A stretch of DNA of 64,000 nt from Polaribacter sp. MED152 (GCF_000152945.2 NC_020830.1:620001-684000), one strand, 5' to 3'; shown: positions 1 to 9,391, counted from the stretch's first letter. The notes: a model not told the origin generated them from the sequence alone. Numbers and translations: made by a program.

Positions 1-147
1 TCTTATAAAGGATTGCCCTGCCCAAATATTTTTGCGGGCGGACATAATTTTCATGGGCGTTTTGAATACGTTCCTGTTGAATCTATGATTAAAGCAACAG
101 AAGTTATAGTAGGTATTGCAAAAAAAGTAGCTATTAAATACCAATAA
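1..147 (+). CDS. pepT: Peptidase T, C-terminal end (partial)
   Basis: The first 49 codons of the window are open from base 1 to a TAA stop and encode the C-terminus of peptidase T, a cytosolic zinc tripeptide aminopeptidase of family M20. The segment [19 protein letters not shown] matches the conserved PepT end (GLPCPNLFTGG-NYHG in the E. coli enzyme), followed by the amphipathic helix with [15 protein letters not shown]. The start and the other metal ligands lie outside the window. Identification rests on this short but distinctive motif, so the family is quite sure and the rest cannot be judged. Confidence 0.85.
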   Translation, partial: SYKGLPCPNIFAGGHNFHGRFEYVPVESMIKATEVIVGIAKKVAIKYQ

Positions 148-151
148 AAAA

Positions 152-177
152 GTCTTCAGAAATTTCTTTCTGAAGAC
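152..177. terminator. Hairpin terminator between convergent genes
   Basis: An 11-bp perfect stem (GTCTTCAGAAA with TTTCTGAAGAC) with a 4-base loop starts five bases after the pepT stop. The A-run on its left becomes a T-run on the minus strand, so it best suits transcripts arriving from the acyltransferase, but it may also stop pepT. Confidence 0.6.
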
Positions 178-295
178 CCATTGAAACAATAGAAAACTAT
201 AGTTAATTTCTCTTGCAATAGAAAACCCCTACATCTTATATATTAAGAGAAATACTGCGCAAGTATACACGTTTATAAGTAGTTAGCCTAATTAA

Positions 296-835
296 CTAAG
301 ACAAATCAGGGTTTTTCCCTTTTATGTTTTTATAGAATGATCGCAAAAATTTAAAGTCAGATTCTTTGTCATCTGTAGGATAAAAAGGTGCTGATATTTT
401 TATCGTTTTATTTTCAAAATCTAAAGTAGCCATAACTATAGGCACATTTGCACCTTTGGCTATGTAATAGAATCCAGTTTTCCAAGTTGTTACTTTTTTT
501 CTAGTTCCTTCAGGTGATAAACCCAATTTAAATTCGTCTTTACTATTAAAAATAGCAATAATAGCATCAACCAAATTATTGTTTTTAGTTCTATCTACAG
601 GTGTGCCTCCTAAAGCTCTAAAGAAAAAACCAAAAGGCCCATTAAATAGTGAAGCTTTACCAATAAAGTGTATCATTATACCAGAACTTATTCTTGCTAA
701 AATGGCAATAGGAAAATCTACCCAACTTGTATGAGGAGCAGCAATAACAACATATTTTTTAATATCAGTAGGAAAAAAACCATCTATTTTCCAGCCTAAA
801 ATAGTAAACAATATAAATTTTGCGATTCTTTTCAT
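296..835 (-). CDS. Lysophospholipid acyltransferase (PlsC-like, short form)
   Basis: A PlsC/LPLAT-family acyltransferase of 179 aa that would transfer an acyl chain to a lysophospholipid or similar acceptor at the inner membrane. The catalytic HX4D motif is visible as HTSWVD, and the second block as SPEGTRKK (EGTR). It is shorter than classical PlsC (about 240 aa), as in a common Bacteroidota subgroup. The longer reading frame runs to 913, but I chose the ATG at 835 because the protein then starts MKRIAKF directly before the hydrophobic stretch, is preceded by AAGAGAGA, and no longer overlaps the divergent rmuC. Its true acyl acceptor cannot be told from sequence. Confidence 0.8.
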   Translation of the reverse strand: MKRIAKFILFTILGWKIDGFFPTDIKKYVVIAAPHTSWVDFPIAILARISSGIMIHFIGKASLFNGPFGFFFRALGGTPVDRTKNNNLVDAIIAIFNSKDEFKLGLSPEGTRKKVTTWKTGFYYIAKGANVPIVMATLDFENKTIKISAPFYPTDDKESDFKFLRSFYKNIKGKNPDLS

Positions 836-879
836 TCTCTCTTTTAAAAGTGATAAATTTAAGGACTTAAATTGATACA

Positions 880-2223
880 ATGATAGAATTGATAGCTTAC
901 TTTTTAATTGCACTGATTTTTAGCTTTATAGGTCTTTATATAGGTAAACTTTTAGCCAAAGTAAATTTTGAAAAAGAGAAAACAAATTTAGAAAAAGAGA
1001 AATCTACATTCGAAGAGCGCGTTTTATTGTTACAGCAAGCTAAAGACACCTTAGAAAATAATTTTATTGAATTGCAAAAAGACATAAAAACAAATCAATT
1101 AGAAAAAGAGAGTTTACTTAGAATAAATACTACTCAAGAATCTGATATAAAAAATCTGAAAAGCAAATTAGAGGAGCACAAGCAAGAAGTTGAAAATTTA
1201 CAGAAGAAATTCACTAATGATTTTGAGGTTTTGGCAAACAAAATTTTAGAAGAAAAGTCAACAAAATTTACCAATCAGAATAGAGAAAACATTAAAAATA
1301 TTTTAGAACCATTAGAAAAGAAAATTCAAACTTTTGAAAAAAAGGTTTCTGATAGTGATGAAAAAAGAGCTGGATTTCAATCTGCACTAAAAACACAATT
1401 AGACCACTTAAAAGAATTGAATGCCCAAATGAGCAAAGACACTATAAATCTTACAAAGGCTTTAAAGGGGGATTCTAAAATGCAAGGTAATTGGGGTGAA
1501 TTGGTATTAGAACGAGTGCTAGAAAAGTCAGGCTTAGAAAAGGATAGAGAATACTTTGTACAGCAAAGTTTTACAACAAATGAAGGTAAAAAAGTATTGC
1601 CAGATGTTGTTATTCACTTACCTGATAACAAGAAAATGATTGTGGATTCTAAGGTTTCGTTAGTAGCCTATGAACGATTTACGAACGAAGAAGATGAAAC
1701 TCTTAAAATACAGTATTTAAAGGAGCATGTAAACTCTTTAAAAAGACATATAGAACAACTTTCTGAAAAGAAATACGAAGATATTTACCAAATTGAATCA
1801 CCAGACTTTGTATTGCTCTTTATCCCAATAGAACCTGCATTTGCAGTAGCTTTAAATTCTGATAAGCATCTATATAATAAAGCTTTCGAAAAAAACATTG
1901 TAATTGTAACTCCATCAACTTTATTAGCCACTTTAAGAACTATAGATTCTATGTGGAATAATGAAAAGCAACAAAGAAATGCCATTGAAATTGCAAGGCA
2001 AGCTGGGGCTTTGTACGATAAATTTCAAGGTTTACTTACAGATTTAGTAAGCATTGGTAAACGCATTGACGATAGCAAAAAGGAGTATTCAGGTGCCATG
2101 AACAAACTTGTTGAAGGTAGAGGAAACTTAATTACCAGTGTTGAAAAATTAAAAAAGATGGGTGCAAAAGCTAAAAAATCTATGCCAGAAAATATTATTA
2201 AAAGAGCACAATTGGAAGAATAA
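880..2223 (+). CDS. rmuC: DNA recombination protein RmuC
   Basis: RmuC-family protein (447 aa), thought to limit DNA inversions and recombination at repeats and to be related to nucleases of the PD-(D/E)XK type. It begins with one membrane segment (about residues 3-25), followed by a long Lys/Glu-rich coiled coil (about 30-195) and then the RmuC domain (about 190-400) with GNWGELVLERVLEKSGL and the block VLPDVVIHLPDNKKMIVDSK, which holds the candidate catalytic D/E-x-K residues. Length and order are normal for the family. It is divergent from the acyltransferase with only about 44 bp between the starts, so the two promoters overlap. Confidence 0.9.
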   Translation: MIELIAYFLIALIFSFIGLYIGKLLAKVNFEKEKTNLEKEKSTFEERVLLLQQAKDTLENNFIELQKDIKTNQLEKESLLRINTTQESDIKNLKSKLEEHKQEVENLQKKFTNDFEVLANKILEEKSTKFTNQNRENIKNILEPLEKKIQTFEKKVSDSDEKRAGFQSALKTQLDHLKELNAQMSKDTINLTKALKGDSKMQGNWGELVLERVLEKSGLEKDREYFVQQSFTTNEGKKVLPDVVIHLPDNKKMIVDSKVSLVAYERFTNEEDETLKIQYLKEHVNSLKRHIEQLSEKKYEDIYQIESPDFVLLFIPIEPAFAVALNSDKHLYNKAFEKNIVIVTPSTLLATLRTIDSMWNNEKQQRNAIEIARQAGALYDKFQGLLTDLVSIGKRIDDSKKEYSGAMNKLVEGRGNLITSVEKLKKMGAKAKKSMPENIIKRAQLEE

Positions 2224-2313
2224 TTTTCTTTTGAGTTAATATTTGAATTGATACCACAAACGACTACTCTATATATGTCATAAATTTGATTTGAATCTAA
2301 AAATCAACAATTT

Positions 2314-2568
2314 ATGAGTACTGATAATAAATCAAAAGAAAACAAAGAAGAACTTAATACAGATCTTTATAAAGATGTTAAAACTGATGATACTACAAGT
2401 CATATTGTAGGTAAACCAGATATTCATACAGAAGAAACTAAAATCTTAAAATCAGAAAATAATAATGATGGTAAAGAGATTTTAATAGGTAAAGATATTA
2501 AGGAAATCGAAAAAATTGAAGCCGATCATGAATCACTTCAAAGAAAAATATTAAACAAATTATCTTAA
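2314..2568 (+). CDS. Small hydrophilic protein, unknown function
   Basis: An 84-aa, highly charged protein (rich in Lys, Glu, Asp, Asn), with no signal peptide, membrane segment or cysteine, probably disordered. I do not recognise a family. A -7 type element TAAATTTG lies at 2281-2288, 26 bp before the ATG, with no clear -33 element. It is followed 10 bp later by another small hydrophilic gene and then by a CsbD-family gene, all on the same strand, which suggests a stress-induced set. Function is open. Confidence 0.6.
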   Translation: MSTDNKSKENKEELNTDLYKDVKTDDTTSHIVGKPDIHTEETKILKSENNNDGKEILIGKDIKEIEKIEADHESLQRKILNKLS

Positions 2569-2578
2569 AAATATAACT

Positions 2579-2779
2579 ATGAGCACAGACAAACACGAAA
2601 GAGGATTGCATCCCTTAAAAGGAACAGTAAAAGAGGGTTATAAAGATAAAGACAGTAGTAAAAATAGATTAGAAGGCACAGATAAAGAAAAATTAGAAAA
2701 CCAAGTGCATTCTGCTACAGATAACTCTGATAAAAGAATTGCTGATAAAATTCAGAATTCTGAGAACAAAGATAAATAG
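2579..2779 (+). CDS. Small hydrophilic protein, unknown function
   Basis: A 66-aa protein made almost entirely of charged and polar residues, with KGTVKEGYKDKD near the N-terminus and no hydrophobic core, so it is probably intrinsically disordered. The gene starts 10 bp after the preceding small gene and ends 46 bp before CsbD. Its composition recalls desiccation/osmotic-stress hydrophilins, but this is a resemblance in composition only and I assign no function. Confidence 0.55.
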   Translation: MSTDKHERGLHPLKGTVKEGYKDKDSSKNRLEGTDKEKLENQVHSATDNSDKRIADKIQNSENKDK

Positions 2780-2825
2780 AGAATATACACTCTAAAATTT
2801 GTATTATAAAATTAAAACTAATGTT

Positions 2826-3011
2826 ATGAATAAAGACACAAACGAAGGAACTTGGAAACAGATAAAAGGTGAGTTTAAAGAAACTTATGGAGAAATAGCT
2901 AATGATGAATCGGCAGAAGCAGAAGGTAAAAAAGATAAGCTATTTGGAGAAATCCAAGAAAAATATGGTAAAACCAAAGACGAAATTGCTGAAGCTATAA
3001 AAAGCTGGTAA
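2826..3011 (+). CDS. CsbD family stress protein
   Basis: A 61-aa CsbD-like protein. The family signature is clear: N-terminal GTWKQIKGEFKETYGEI, followed by a repeat-like second half (KLFGEIQEKYGKTKDEI). CsbD proteins are small cytosolic proteins induced by general stress in many bacteria; their molecular role is unknown. The frame is open from 2799, but the ATG at 2826 gives the family's usual N-terminus (MNKDTNEGTWKQIKG), so I start there. It is the last gene of the three small genes and is followed by a strong hairpin. Confidence 0.85.
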   Translation: MNKDTNEGTWKQIKGEFKETYGEIANDESAEAEGKKDKLFGEIQEKYGKTKDEIAEAIKSW

Positions 3012-3030
3012 TTTATATTTACAATAAACA

Positions 3031-3062
3031 AAAAGTACTAAAGAATATTCCTTAGTACTTTT
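3031..3062. terminator. Rho-independent terminator (bidirectional)
   Basis: An 11-bp perfect stem (AAAAGTACTAA with TTAGTACTTTT) and a 10-base loop, followed by further T residues. It lies between the csbD gene (+) and the antiporter gene (-) and could end both. Confidence 0.75.
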
Positions 3063-3074
3063 TTTATGACTTAA

Positions 3075-4319
3075 TTATACTTCTTTTTTATATTTCTTTA
3101 CTAAACCACCTACAGTTAAACCTTGGGCTATAATTGAAAATACTACTACAATATAGGTTATCACTAAAAATAAATCTCGATACATTTCTGCAGATAAACC
3201 TAAGGCTAATGCAATAGAAATTCCTCCTCTTAAACCACCCCAAGTCATTATTAAATTTGTTTTGGGCACAAAATTTAATTTCTTTTTAAATAGATTAATT
3301 GGCAGAAATAAAGAAATATATCTGCATACTAAAACTACAGGAATTGCTATTAAACCTGCTACAATATACTTACCTTCTAAAACAAGAATTAGCATTTCCA
3401 TACCAATTAAAACAAACAAGATTGCGTTTAAAAGAATATCTAATAGCTCCCAGAATTTATCTACATACTTTTCTGTGGTTTCAGACATAGAAGAAGATCT
3501 TATAGTATCATTACCAACAATTAAACCAGCTGTTACCATTGCTAATGGTGCAGATAAATGAAATTTTTGTGCAATAAGTGTACCTCCCATAACTGCTGCA
3601 AGAGTAATAATAACTTCAATATCATAATCATCAATAGACTTTATTAATCTATAAGAAATATAGCCTAAAAGAGCTCCTAGTAAAATACCACCTAATACTT
3701 CTTGTCCAAATAATTGTATCACATCAAAAGCTTCAGTGTCATCGATACCAGATTTTGCAATTTGAAATATCGTTAAAAAAATTACAACTCCTACTCCATC
3801 ATTAAATAAGGACTCACCTACAATTTTTGTTTCTAACTTTTTAGGTACGCCTGCTTTTTTCAAAATTCCTAATACTGCAATAGGATCTGTTGGTGATATT
3901 AATGCTCCAAATAATAAACAGTAAATAAACCCAATTTCAAAACCTAAAAGTTGCAAAACAAAATACATTACTGTACCCACAAGAAAAGTAGATGTTAAAA
4001 CACCTAATGTTGAAAATAGTAGAATTGGCCAACGTTGAATTTTTAACTGTTCAAAATTGGTATGTAATGCACCAGCAAATAATAGAAAACTAAGCATTTC
4101 ATCTAATAAAACCGATTTAAAATCAATATTAGAAATAATTGATTTTTCTAAGTTTAGCAAGGTTGGATCTACATAACTATACAACAAAACTCCCAAAGTA
4201 AAAATGATTGTAATAATCATTAAACCAATGGTATTTGGCATTTTTAAAAACTTAACATTGATGTATCCAAAAACAGCTGATAAGAAAATTAAAACTGTAG
4301 CTATAAAATAAGTATCCAT
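3075..4319 (-). CDS. Na+/H+ antiporter, CPA1 (NhaP) family
   Basis: A 414-aa inner-membrane cation/proton antiporter of the CPA1 family, with about 12 hydrophobic segments over the whole length. The ion-binding core is visible: SPTDPIAVLG in one discontinuous helix and ESLFNDGVGVVIF in the next, plus the conserved WGGLRGGISIALALGL near the C-terminus. There is no cytosolic regulatory domain (unlike the second antiporter at 20995-22845). It would exchange internal Na+ (or K+) for H+, which suits a marine bacterium. An A-rich leader (8 A) lies just before the ATG. Confidence 0.88.
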   Translation of the reverse strand: MDTYFIATVLIFLSAVFGYINVKFLKMPNTIGLMIITIIFTLGVLLYSYVDPTLLNLEKSIISNIDFKSVLLDEMLSFLLFAGALHTNFEQLKIQRWPILLFSTLGVLTSTFLVGTVMYFVLQLLGFEIGFIYCLLFGALISPTDPIAVLGILKKAGVPKKLETKIVGESLFNDGVGVVIFLTIFQIAKSGIDDTEAFDVIQLFGQEVLGGILLGALLGYISYRLIKSIDDYDIEVIITLAAVMGGTLIAQKFHLSAPLAMVTAGLIVGNDTIRSSSMSETTEKYVDKFWELLDILLNAILFVLIGMEMLILVLEGKYIVAGLIAIPVVLVCRYISLFLPINLFKKKLNFVPKTNLIMTWGGLRGGISIALALGLSAEMYRDLFLVITYIVVVFSIIAQGLTVGGLVKKYKKEV

Positions 4320-4346
4320 AATTTTTTTTCTGATTGTAAGATATAA

Positions 4347-4377
4347 AAAAGCATCAAGAAATAAACTTGATGCTTTT
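4347..4377 (-). terminator. Terminator of glyA
   Basis: A 12-bp perfect stem (AAAAGCATCAAG with CTTGATGCTTTT) and 7-base loop, with a T-run on the minus strand, 25 bp after the glyA stop. Confidence 0.75.
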
Positions 4378-4401
4378 AGTATTTTGAGATTTTATATGTT
4401 G

Positions 4402-5676
4402 TTACATTACAAAAAGTCTTCTAGAACTCATCATATCAGAAACACGCTCTCCTATTTCATGTAAAGCTTCTTCATTATCAGCATTTTGTATAGCTTCATC
4501 TATAAAGTTTACAACAGCTTCCATATCTTCAGTTTTTAAACCACGTGTTGTAATAGCAGGCGTTCCTACACGAATACCAGAAGTTACAAAAGGACTTTTA
4601 TCATCAAAAGGAACCATGTTTTTGTTCACTGTAATGTCTGCTTTACCTAAAGCGATTTCTGCATCTTTACCAGAAATGTTTTTATTTCTAAGATCGATTA
4701 ACATACAGTGGTTATCTGTTCCACCAGAAATTAAATCGTAACCTTTTGATACAAATGCTTTAGCCATAGCTGCTGCATTTTCTTTTACTTGAATTTGGTA
4801 TTCTAAAAACTCATCTGTTAAAGCCTCTCCAAAAGCTATTGCCTTGGCTGCAATTACATGCTCTAAAGGTCCTCCTTGATTACCAGGAAAAACAGCAGAG
4901 TTTAACAACATAGACATCATTTTAGGCTTACCGCTTTTTAACGTTTCTCCAAACGGATTTTCGAAATCTTTACCAACCATTATAATTCCACCTCTTGGCC
5001 CTCTTAAAGTTTTATGCGTAGTAGAAGTTACAATATGACAATGAGGTATTGGGTCATTTAAAATACCTTTAGCAATCATACCTGCTGGATGAGAAATATC
5101 TGCCATTAAAATAGCACCAACAGAATCAGCAATTTCTCTAAAACGTTTAAAGTCAATATCTCTAGAATAAGCAGAAGCACCAGCAATAATTAAGTTTGGT
5201 AATTCAGCAGTTGCAGTTTCTTGAATTTTATCATAATCTAAAACTCCTGTTTCTTTGTCTACACCATAAAAAGAAGTTTCATATAACTTACCAGAAAAGT
5301 TAACAGGAGAACCATGAGTTAAATGCCCTCCATGAGATAAATCAAAACCTAAAATTTTATCTCCTGGCTTTAAACAAGCTGCAAAAACAGCAGTATTTGC
5401 CTGAGAACCTGAGTGAGGCTGAACATTTACATACTCTGCACCAAATAATTCTTTAGCTCTATCAATTGCAATTTGTTCTACAATATCTACAATTTCACAA
5501 CCTCCATAATATCTTTTTCCTGGATATCCTTCAGCATATTTATTGGTTAAAATAGATCCTTGAGCTTGCATAACTTGGTCGCTCACAAAGTTTTCAGATG
5601 CTATTAATTCTAAACCATTTAATTGTCTTTCTTTTTCCTCTTGAATAAGGTCAAAAATTTGATTGTCTATTTGCAT
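4402..5676 (-). CDS. glyA: Serine hydroxymethyltransferase
   Basis: A 424-aa PLP enzyme converting serine and tetrahydrofolate to glycine and 5,10-methylene-THF, the main one-carbon source. The N-terminus has ELIASENF and [15 protein letters not shown], the PLP-lysine block is [15 protein letters not shown], and the glycine-rich SGGTDNH is in place. Length is normal. It is single-gene, divergent from the fumarylacetoacetase gene across 197 bp; a -7 like TATTTTTG lies on the minus strand at 5700-5707 without a clear -33 element. Confidence 0.97.
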   Translation of the reverse strand: MQIDNQIFDLIQEEKERQLNGLELIASENFVSDQVMQAQGSILTNKYAEGYPGKRYYGGCEIVDIVEQIAIDRAKELFGAEYVNVQPHSGSQANTAVFAACLKPGDKILGFDLSHGGHLTHGSPVNFSGKLYETSFYGVDKETGVLDYDKIQETATAELPNLIIAGASAYSRDIDFKRFREIADSVGAILMADISHPAGMIAKGILNDPIPHCHIVTSTTHKTLRGPRGGIIMVGKDFENPFGETLKSGKPKMMSMLLNSAVFPGNQGGPLEHVIAAKAIAFGEALTDEFLEYQIQVKENAAAMAKAFVSKGYDLISGGTDNHCMLIDLRNKNISGKDAEIALGKADITVNKNMVPFDDKSPFVTSGIRVGTPAITTRGLKTEDMEAVVNFIDEAIQNADNEEALHEIGERVSDMMSSRRLFVM

Positions 5677-5843
5677 TTTGCTGTTATTTATTAAGTTAAC
5701 AAAAATAATTAAAATAGATATGTTAGTAAAGGTATTTTTGCCATGTTTTCAACAAGTTATTAATAATTATTCTTAATAGATTAAACTAATATTAAAATTG
5801 AATTTTTAATAAAAATTTAGTTTTAAAATGAGAAAAAATTATG

Positions 5844-5851
5844 TAGGTTTG
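5844..5851 (+). promoter_or_regulatory. Possible -7 element of the fumarylacetoacetase gene
   Basis: TAGGTTTG matches the Bacteroidota -7 consensus TAnnTTTG and lies 22 bp before the ATG. No TTG is found 17-23 bp upstream, so the call is weak. Confidence 0.35.
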
Positions 5852-5873
5852 AATAAACGAAAAAAAAGTAAAG

Positions 5874-7151
5874 ATGATTATAACTGCAAATAATCCAAAA
5901 AGAAAATCTTGGTTAAAGGTAGAGGAAAATTCAGATTTCCCTATTCAGAATATTCCTTTTGGTGTTTTTATTACAAGAGATGATATTATTACAATAGGAA
6001 GTAGAATTGGTGACTTTGCAATAGATTTAGGTGCATTTCATCAATTGGGTTATTTTGAGGGTATACCACTTACAGATGATATGTTCTTACAAGATAACTT
6101 GAATGACTTTATTGCTGATGGTCGTAAAACTTGGAGATTGGTTCGTAATAGAATTGCAGAAGTATTTGATGTTACCAATGGTTCTTTAAGAGATAATGCA
6201 GATCATAAAGATAAAATCATCTTTAGAATGGATGAAGTAGAAATGTTGTTACCAGTTGCTGTTGGTGATTATACTGATTTTTATGCAAGTAAAGAGCATG
6301 CTACGAATGTAGGTTCGTTATTTAGAGATCCAGAAAATGCATTATTGCCAAATTGGTTGCATATACCTATTGGCTATCATGGTCGTAGTTCATCTATAAT
6401 TCCTTCTGGAACACCAATTAGAAGACCTTATGGACAAACTAAACCTGCAGAAGGTTCTAGTACACCTGGTTTTGGGCCAAGTAAATTAGTAGATTTTGAA
6501 TTAGAAATGGCTTTTATTACTACAGATGCTAATGTTTTAGGTGATAGAATACCTATTGAAGAAGCAGAAGAATATATTTTTGGTTTAGTACAGTTTAATG
6601 ATTGGTCTGCTAGAGATATTCAAGCATGGGAATACGTGCCTTTAGGCCCATTCTTAGGAAAGAATTTTGCTTCTACAATTTCTCCATGGATTGTTACTTT
6701 AGATGCTTTAGAGCCATTTAGAACTGAAAACCCTAAGCAAGTGCAAGAACCATTACCTTATTTAAAACAAGAAGGTAAAGGGAGTTATGATATTCATTTA
6801 CAAGTTGGTATTCAACCAGAAAATGCAGAAGAAACAGTTGTGGCAAATTCTAACTTTAAATATATGTATTGGACAATGGCTCAACAATTGGCTCATCATA
6901 CTGTTAATGGTTGCCCAGTTGAAGCTGGAGATATGATGGGTTCTGGAACTATTTCTGGACCTACCAAAGATAGTTTTGGTTCGATGCTAGAATTAACTTG
7001 GAAAGGTCAAAATCCAATTAAATTAAAAGACGGTTCTACTCGTAAATTTATAAACGATAATGATACTGTAATTATGAGAGCTCATTGTAAAAATGATAAG
7101 GTAAGAATCGGCTTTGGTGAATGTGTAGGTAAAATATTACCCGCAAAATAA
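5874..7151 (+). CDS. fahA: Fumarylacetoacetase
   Basis: A 425-aa fumarylacetoacetate hydrolase, the last step of tyrosine/homogentisate breakdown (gives fumarate and acetoacetate), cytosolic and metal-dependent. The small N-terminal domain (about 1-115, with IPFGVFITRDD) precedes the catalytic FAH fold. Metal and substrate residues are visible in DYTDFYASKEHATNVG, IPIGYHGRSSSI, LDFELEMAFI-type block VDFELEMAFI, and QFNDWSARDIQAWEYVPLGP. Length matches eukaryote-like FAH. No other tyrosine catabolic genes are next to it. Confidence 0.95.
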   Translation: MIITANNPKRKSWLKVEENSDFPIQNIPFGVFITRDDIITIGSRIGDFAIDLGAFHQLGYFEGIPLTDDMFLQDNLNDFIADGRKTWRLVRNRIAEVFDVTNGSLRDNADHKDKIIFRMDEVEMLLPVAVGDYTDFYASKEHATNVGSLFRDPENALLPNWLHIPIGYHGRSSSIIPSGTPIRRPYGQTKPAEGSSTPGFGPSKLVDFELEMAFITTDANVLGDRIPIEEAEEYIFGLVQFNDWSARDIQAWEYVPLGPFLGKNFASTISPWIVTLDALEPFRTENPKQVQEPLPYLKQEGKGSYDIHLQVGIQPENAEETVVANSNFKYMYWTMAQQLAHHTVNGCPVEAGDMMGSGTISGPTKDSFGSMLELTWKGQNPIKLKDGSTRKFINDNDTVIMRAHCKNDKVRIGFGECVGKILPAK

Positions 7152-7170
7152 AAACCGAATTATAAATCAT

Positions 7171-7204
7171 AAAAAAAGCTTCACAGTATTGTGAAGCTTT
7201 TTTT
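7171..7204. terminator. Rho-independent terminator (bidirectional)
   Basis: A 15-bp perfect stem with core AAGCTTCACA/TGTGAAGCTT and a GTAT loop, flanked by A- and T-runs on both sides. It separates the convergent fumarylacetoacetase and acyltransferase genes and can work both ways. Confidence 0.85.
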
Positions 7205-7228
7205 ATTAAAATGAATAAAGTGAAGTAA

Positions 7229-8047
7229 CTAAGACTTCCAAAAAGTTCTTTTCTTATTTAACTCCTCTTCTGTTTTTAAGTACTCTTCTGCTTCTTCTGG
7301 AGAAAGTACTTTTAAAAATGAAGGATGTTGTTCAATAGCATATTCTATTTTAGTAACAATTTCAGCAATATCTTCATTATCATAGTCAATTTCTAAAGGC
7401 TCTTTTATCACCATTGACTGTAATACATTCTTTCGCTTAATATTTAAACCTTTCTTATCAAAAGAACGTCTAAAACCATCAATGACAATAGGCACTACAA
7501 TTGGTTTAAAGGTTTTAATTATATGCGCTGTTCCTCTTCTAATTGGCTTAAAAGGCGTTGTTGTACCTTGTGGAAAAGTAATTACCCAACCATCTTTAAT
7601 GGCTTTACCTATATTAGAAATATCAGAATTTTTTACCTGTCTTTTTACATCTTTACCTGCGCTTCTCCAAGTTCTATCAATAGAAACAGAACCTGCATAA
7701 GCAAAAAGTTTTGGCAGCAAACCAGATTTCATAGTTTCACCTGCTGCAACAAAGTAAATATTTAATTTTGGATTCCAGATGTAGCCAATATTTTTAATAG
7801 AATCCTCTCTACCACTTAAAGAGGCATTAAATACATGAAACATGGCAGCAACATCTGCAAAGTAAGTTTGATGATTTGAAATAAAGAGCACATTCTTATC
7901 TGGTAAGTTTCTCAAAATCTCTGAACCTTCTATATTTAGGTTATTAAATTTTCGATATCTTCCATGAGAAATGATACCAAAAATTCTAATAATCATTTTT
8001 TTTAAGAATAAAAGATGACCAAAAGGATTTCTTTTAAATAATGGCAT
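7229..8047 (-). CDS. PlsC-family acyltransferase
   Basis: A 272-aa 1-acylglycerol-3-phosphate acyltransferase-like protein. The HX4D motif appears as HQTYFAD and the second block as FPQGTTTP, where Gln replaces the usual Glu of EGTR, which marks a divergent subgroup. Basic N-terminus with one hydrophobic patch (about 10-27), so probably membrane-associated. It follows the Nudix gene at 44 bp on the same strand and may be co-transcribed with it. The acceptor lipid is unknown. Confidence 0.8.
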   Translation of the reverse strand: MPLFKRNPFGHLLFLKKMIIRIFGIISHGRYRKFNNLNIEGSEILRNLPDKNVLFISNHQTYFADVAAMFHVFNASLSGREDSIKNIGYIWNPKLNIYFVAAGETMKSGLLPKLFAYAGSVSIDRTWRSAGKDVKRQVKNSDISNIGKAIKDGWVITFPQGTTTPFKPIRRGTAHIIKTFKPIVVPIVIDGFRRSFDKKGLNIKRKNVLQSMVIKEPLEIDYDNEDIAEIVTKIEYAIEQHPSFLKVLSPEEAEEYLKTEEELNKKRTFWKS

Positions 8048-8091
8048 TTAAGCTGTGTTTTTAACGTTAAACAAATTTACAAAACTAATTA

Positions 8092-8727
8092 TTAATAGAT
8101 AGTTTTTAGTAAATCTTTAATTTCTGACAACATCATACCTGTTGCACCCCAAATTATTTTATTATCAATTGAAAATGCTGGTACATCTACATTATCCATA
8201 TAAGAAGTATTCATATTAATTGAAACAATACTGCTATCTGACATTAAGTCATTTACAGTAATTTCTATAGTACTCTCCACTTCATGATTAATTAAATATT
8301 TAGGTTTCTTAATTGCATAACCAATAAAAGGAGTAGCTAAAAAATTGCTAGGTGGAATGTAAACGTCTGTCATTTCACGAATAATGGTAACATCAGATTT
8401 ATGAATACCAACTTCTTCAAACGCTTCTCTTAGTGCTGTTGCTTGTAAATTTTTATCACCCTTTTCTACTTTACCTCCAGGAAAACTTATTTGTGAAGAG
8501 TGCGTACCTTTATAACTAGCTCTTTGCGTTAGCAAAATAGATGCTTCATTTTTTTTATTCGGGTAAAATAAGGCCAAAACTGCTGCCTTTTTAGGATTAT
8601 TTGCTGCAATTTTTTGTTGATCATATTTAAGTCTAAGTTTAGGTGCTAACTTAAATTGTGCATCTAAGCCACCTAACTTTAGTTGTCTTAATTCCTCTAT
8701 ATGATTGGTAAATTTTTTAAAATCCAT
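8092..8727 (-). CDS. Nudix hydrolase, CoA pyrophosphatase type
   Basis: A 211-aa Nudix protein. The Nudix box is complete (GGKVEKGDKNLQATALREA continuing FEEVGI), preceded by the CoA-pyrophosphatase signature LLTQRASYKGTHSSQISFPGG. Such enzymes split CoA and its derivatives into phosphopantetheine and 3',5'-ADP in the cytosol. Length agrees with NudL-like proteins. It is transcribed ahead of the acyltransferase gene, so a link to acyl-CoA turnover is possible but is inference. Confidence 0.88.
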   Translation of the reverse strand: MDFKKFTNHIEELRQLKLGGLDAQFKLAPKLRLKYDQQKIAANNPKKAAVLALFYPNKKNEASILLTQRASYKGTHSSQISFPGGKVEKGDKNLQATALREAFEEVGIHKSDVTIIREMTDVYIPPSNFLATPFIGYAIKKPKYLINHEVESTIEITVNDLMSDSSIVSINMNTSYMDNVDVPAFSIDNKIIWGATGMMLSEIKDLLKTIY

Positions 8728-8804
8728 TTTGATTAATTACTTTTAACAAACATGCCATTTTAAACCATCTTTAATTTTGGCAAGAATTTTGAACATAATA
8801 AAGC

Positions 8805-9083
8805 ATGAACAAAAAATATAAAAAATTAATATTAAGTATCATTTTTGATGCAATAGGTATGGCTACTATTCTTCCTTTCGATTTAATCTGGGCTCCAGTT
8901 TCTGGTTATTTAATGACTAGAATGTATAAAGGTAATTTAGGTAAAGCAGCTGGTGTAATCAGTTTCTTAGAAGAAATCATTCCGTTTTCAGATGTTATAC
9001 CAACCTTTACAATCATTTGGGTGTATAAATACGTGATTAAAAAAGAAGATAAGAACGAAGAAACAGTAATAATTGATATTTAA
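8805..9083 (+). CDS. Small membrane protein, unknown function
   Basis: A 92-aa protein with two hydrophobic segments (about 9-35 and 52-75) and charged ends (MNKKYKK and KKEDKNEE). The proline/glycine pattern IGMATILPFDLIWAPVSGYL suggests a conserved flavobacterial family that I cannot name. A TAATTTTG -7 type element lies at 8772-8779 without a -33 partner. Its stop overlaps that of the convergent gene at 9080 by 4 bp. Confidence 0.65.
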   Translation: MNKKYKKLILSIIFDAIGMATILPFDLIWAPVSGYLMTRMYKGNLGKAAGVISFLEEIIPFSDVIPTFTIIWVYKYVIKKEDKNEETVIIDI

Positions 9084-9391
9084 TCTTCTTGCTTAAATAA
9101 AAAACCTAAACCTAATCTCGTTAGAAACTTTTTTTCAAAAGCCCAAAAGAACTTAAACTGTCCAAATACCCAGCCAACAATTGGTAAAGTAAGTTGGTAA
9201 ATTGGAAAAATAAGTAATATTCTTAATGGCCAGTAAATCCAACCTGAAATAGTTTCTGGATTTAAACCTAAAAAATTCGTAACAGGTTTGGCTACCCAAG
9301 CAGCAAATGAACCATTAATTGCAAATACAATTAAAATAGCTAGAATAGACCAATTACTCTCTATTCCCCATCTTTCTTTTAATTTTTTCAT
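9080..9391 (-). CDS. Small membrane protein (DUF6787-like)
   Basis: A 103-aa protein with two or three hydrophobic segments and the conserved-looking KERWGIESNWSILAI start and PIVGWVFGQFKFFWAFEKK end. It resembles a short protein often found beside lgt in Flavobacteriaceae (probably DUF6787; named from memory). Its start overlaps the last base of lgt, so the two are translated together. Function unknown. Confidence 0.65.
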   Translation of the reverse strand: MKKLKERWGIESNWSILAILIVFAINGSFAAWVAKPVTNFLGLNPETISGWIYWPLRILLIFPIYQLTLPIVGWVFGQFKFFWAFEKKFLTRLGLGFLFKQED

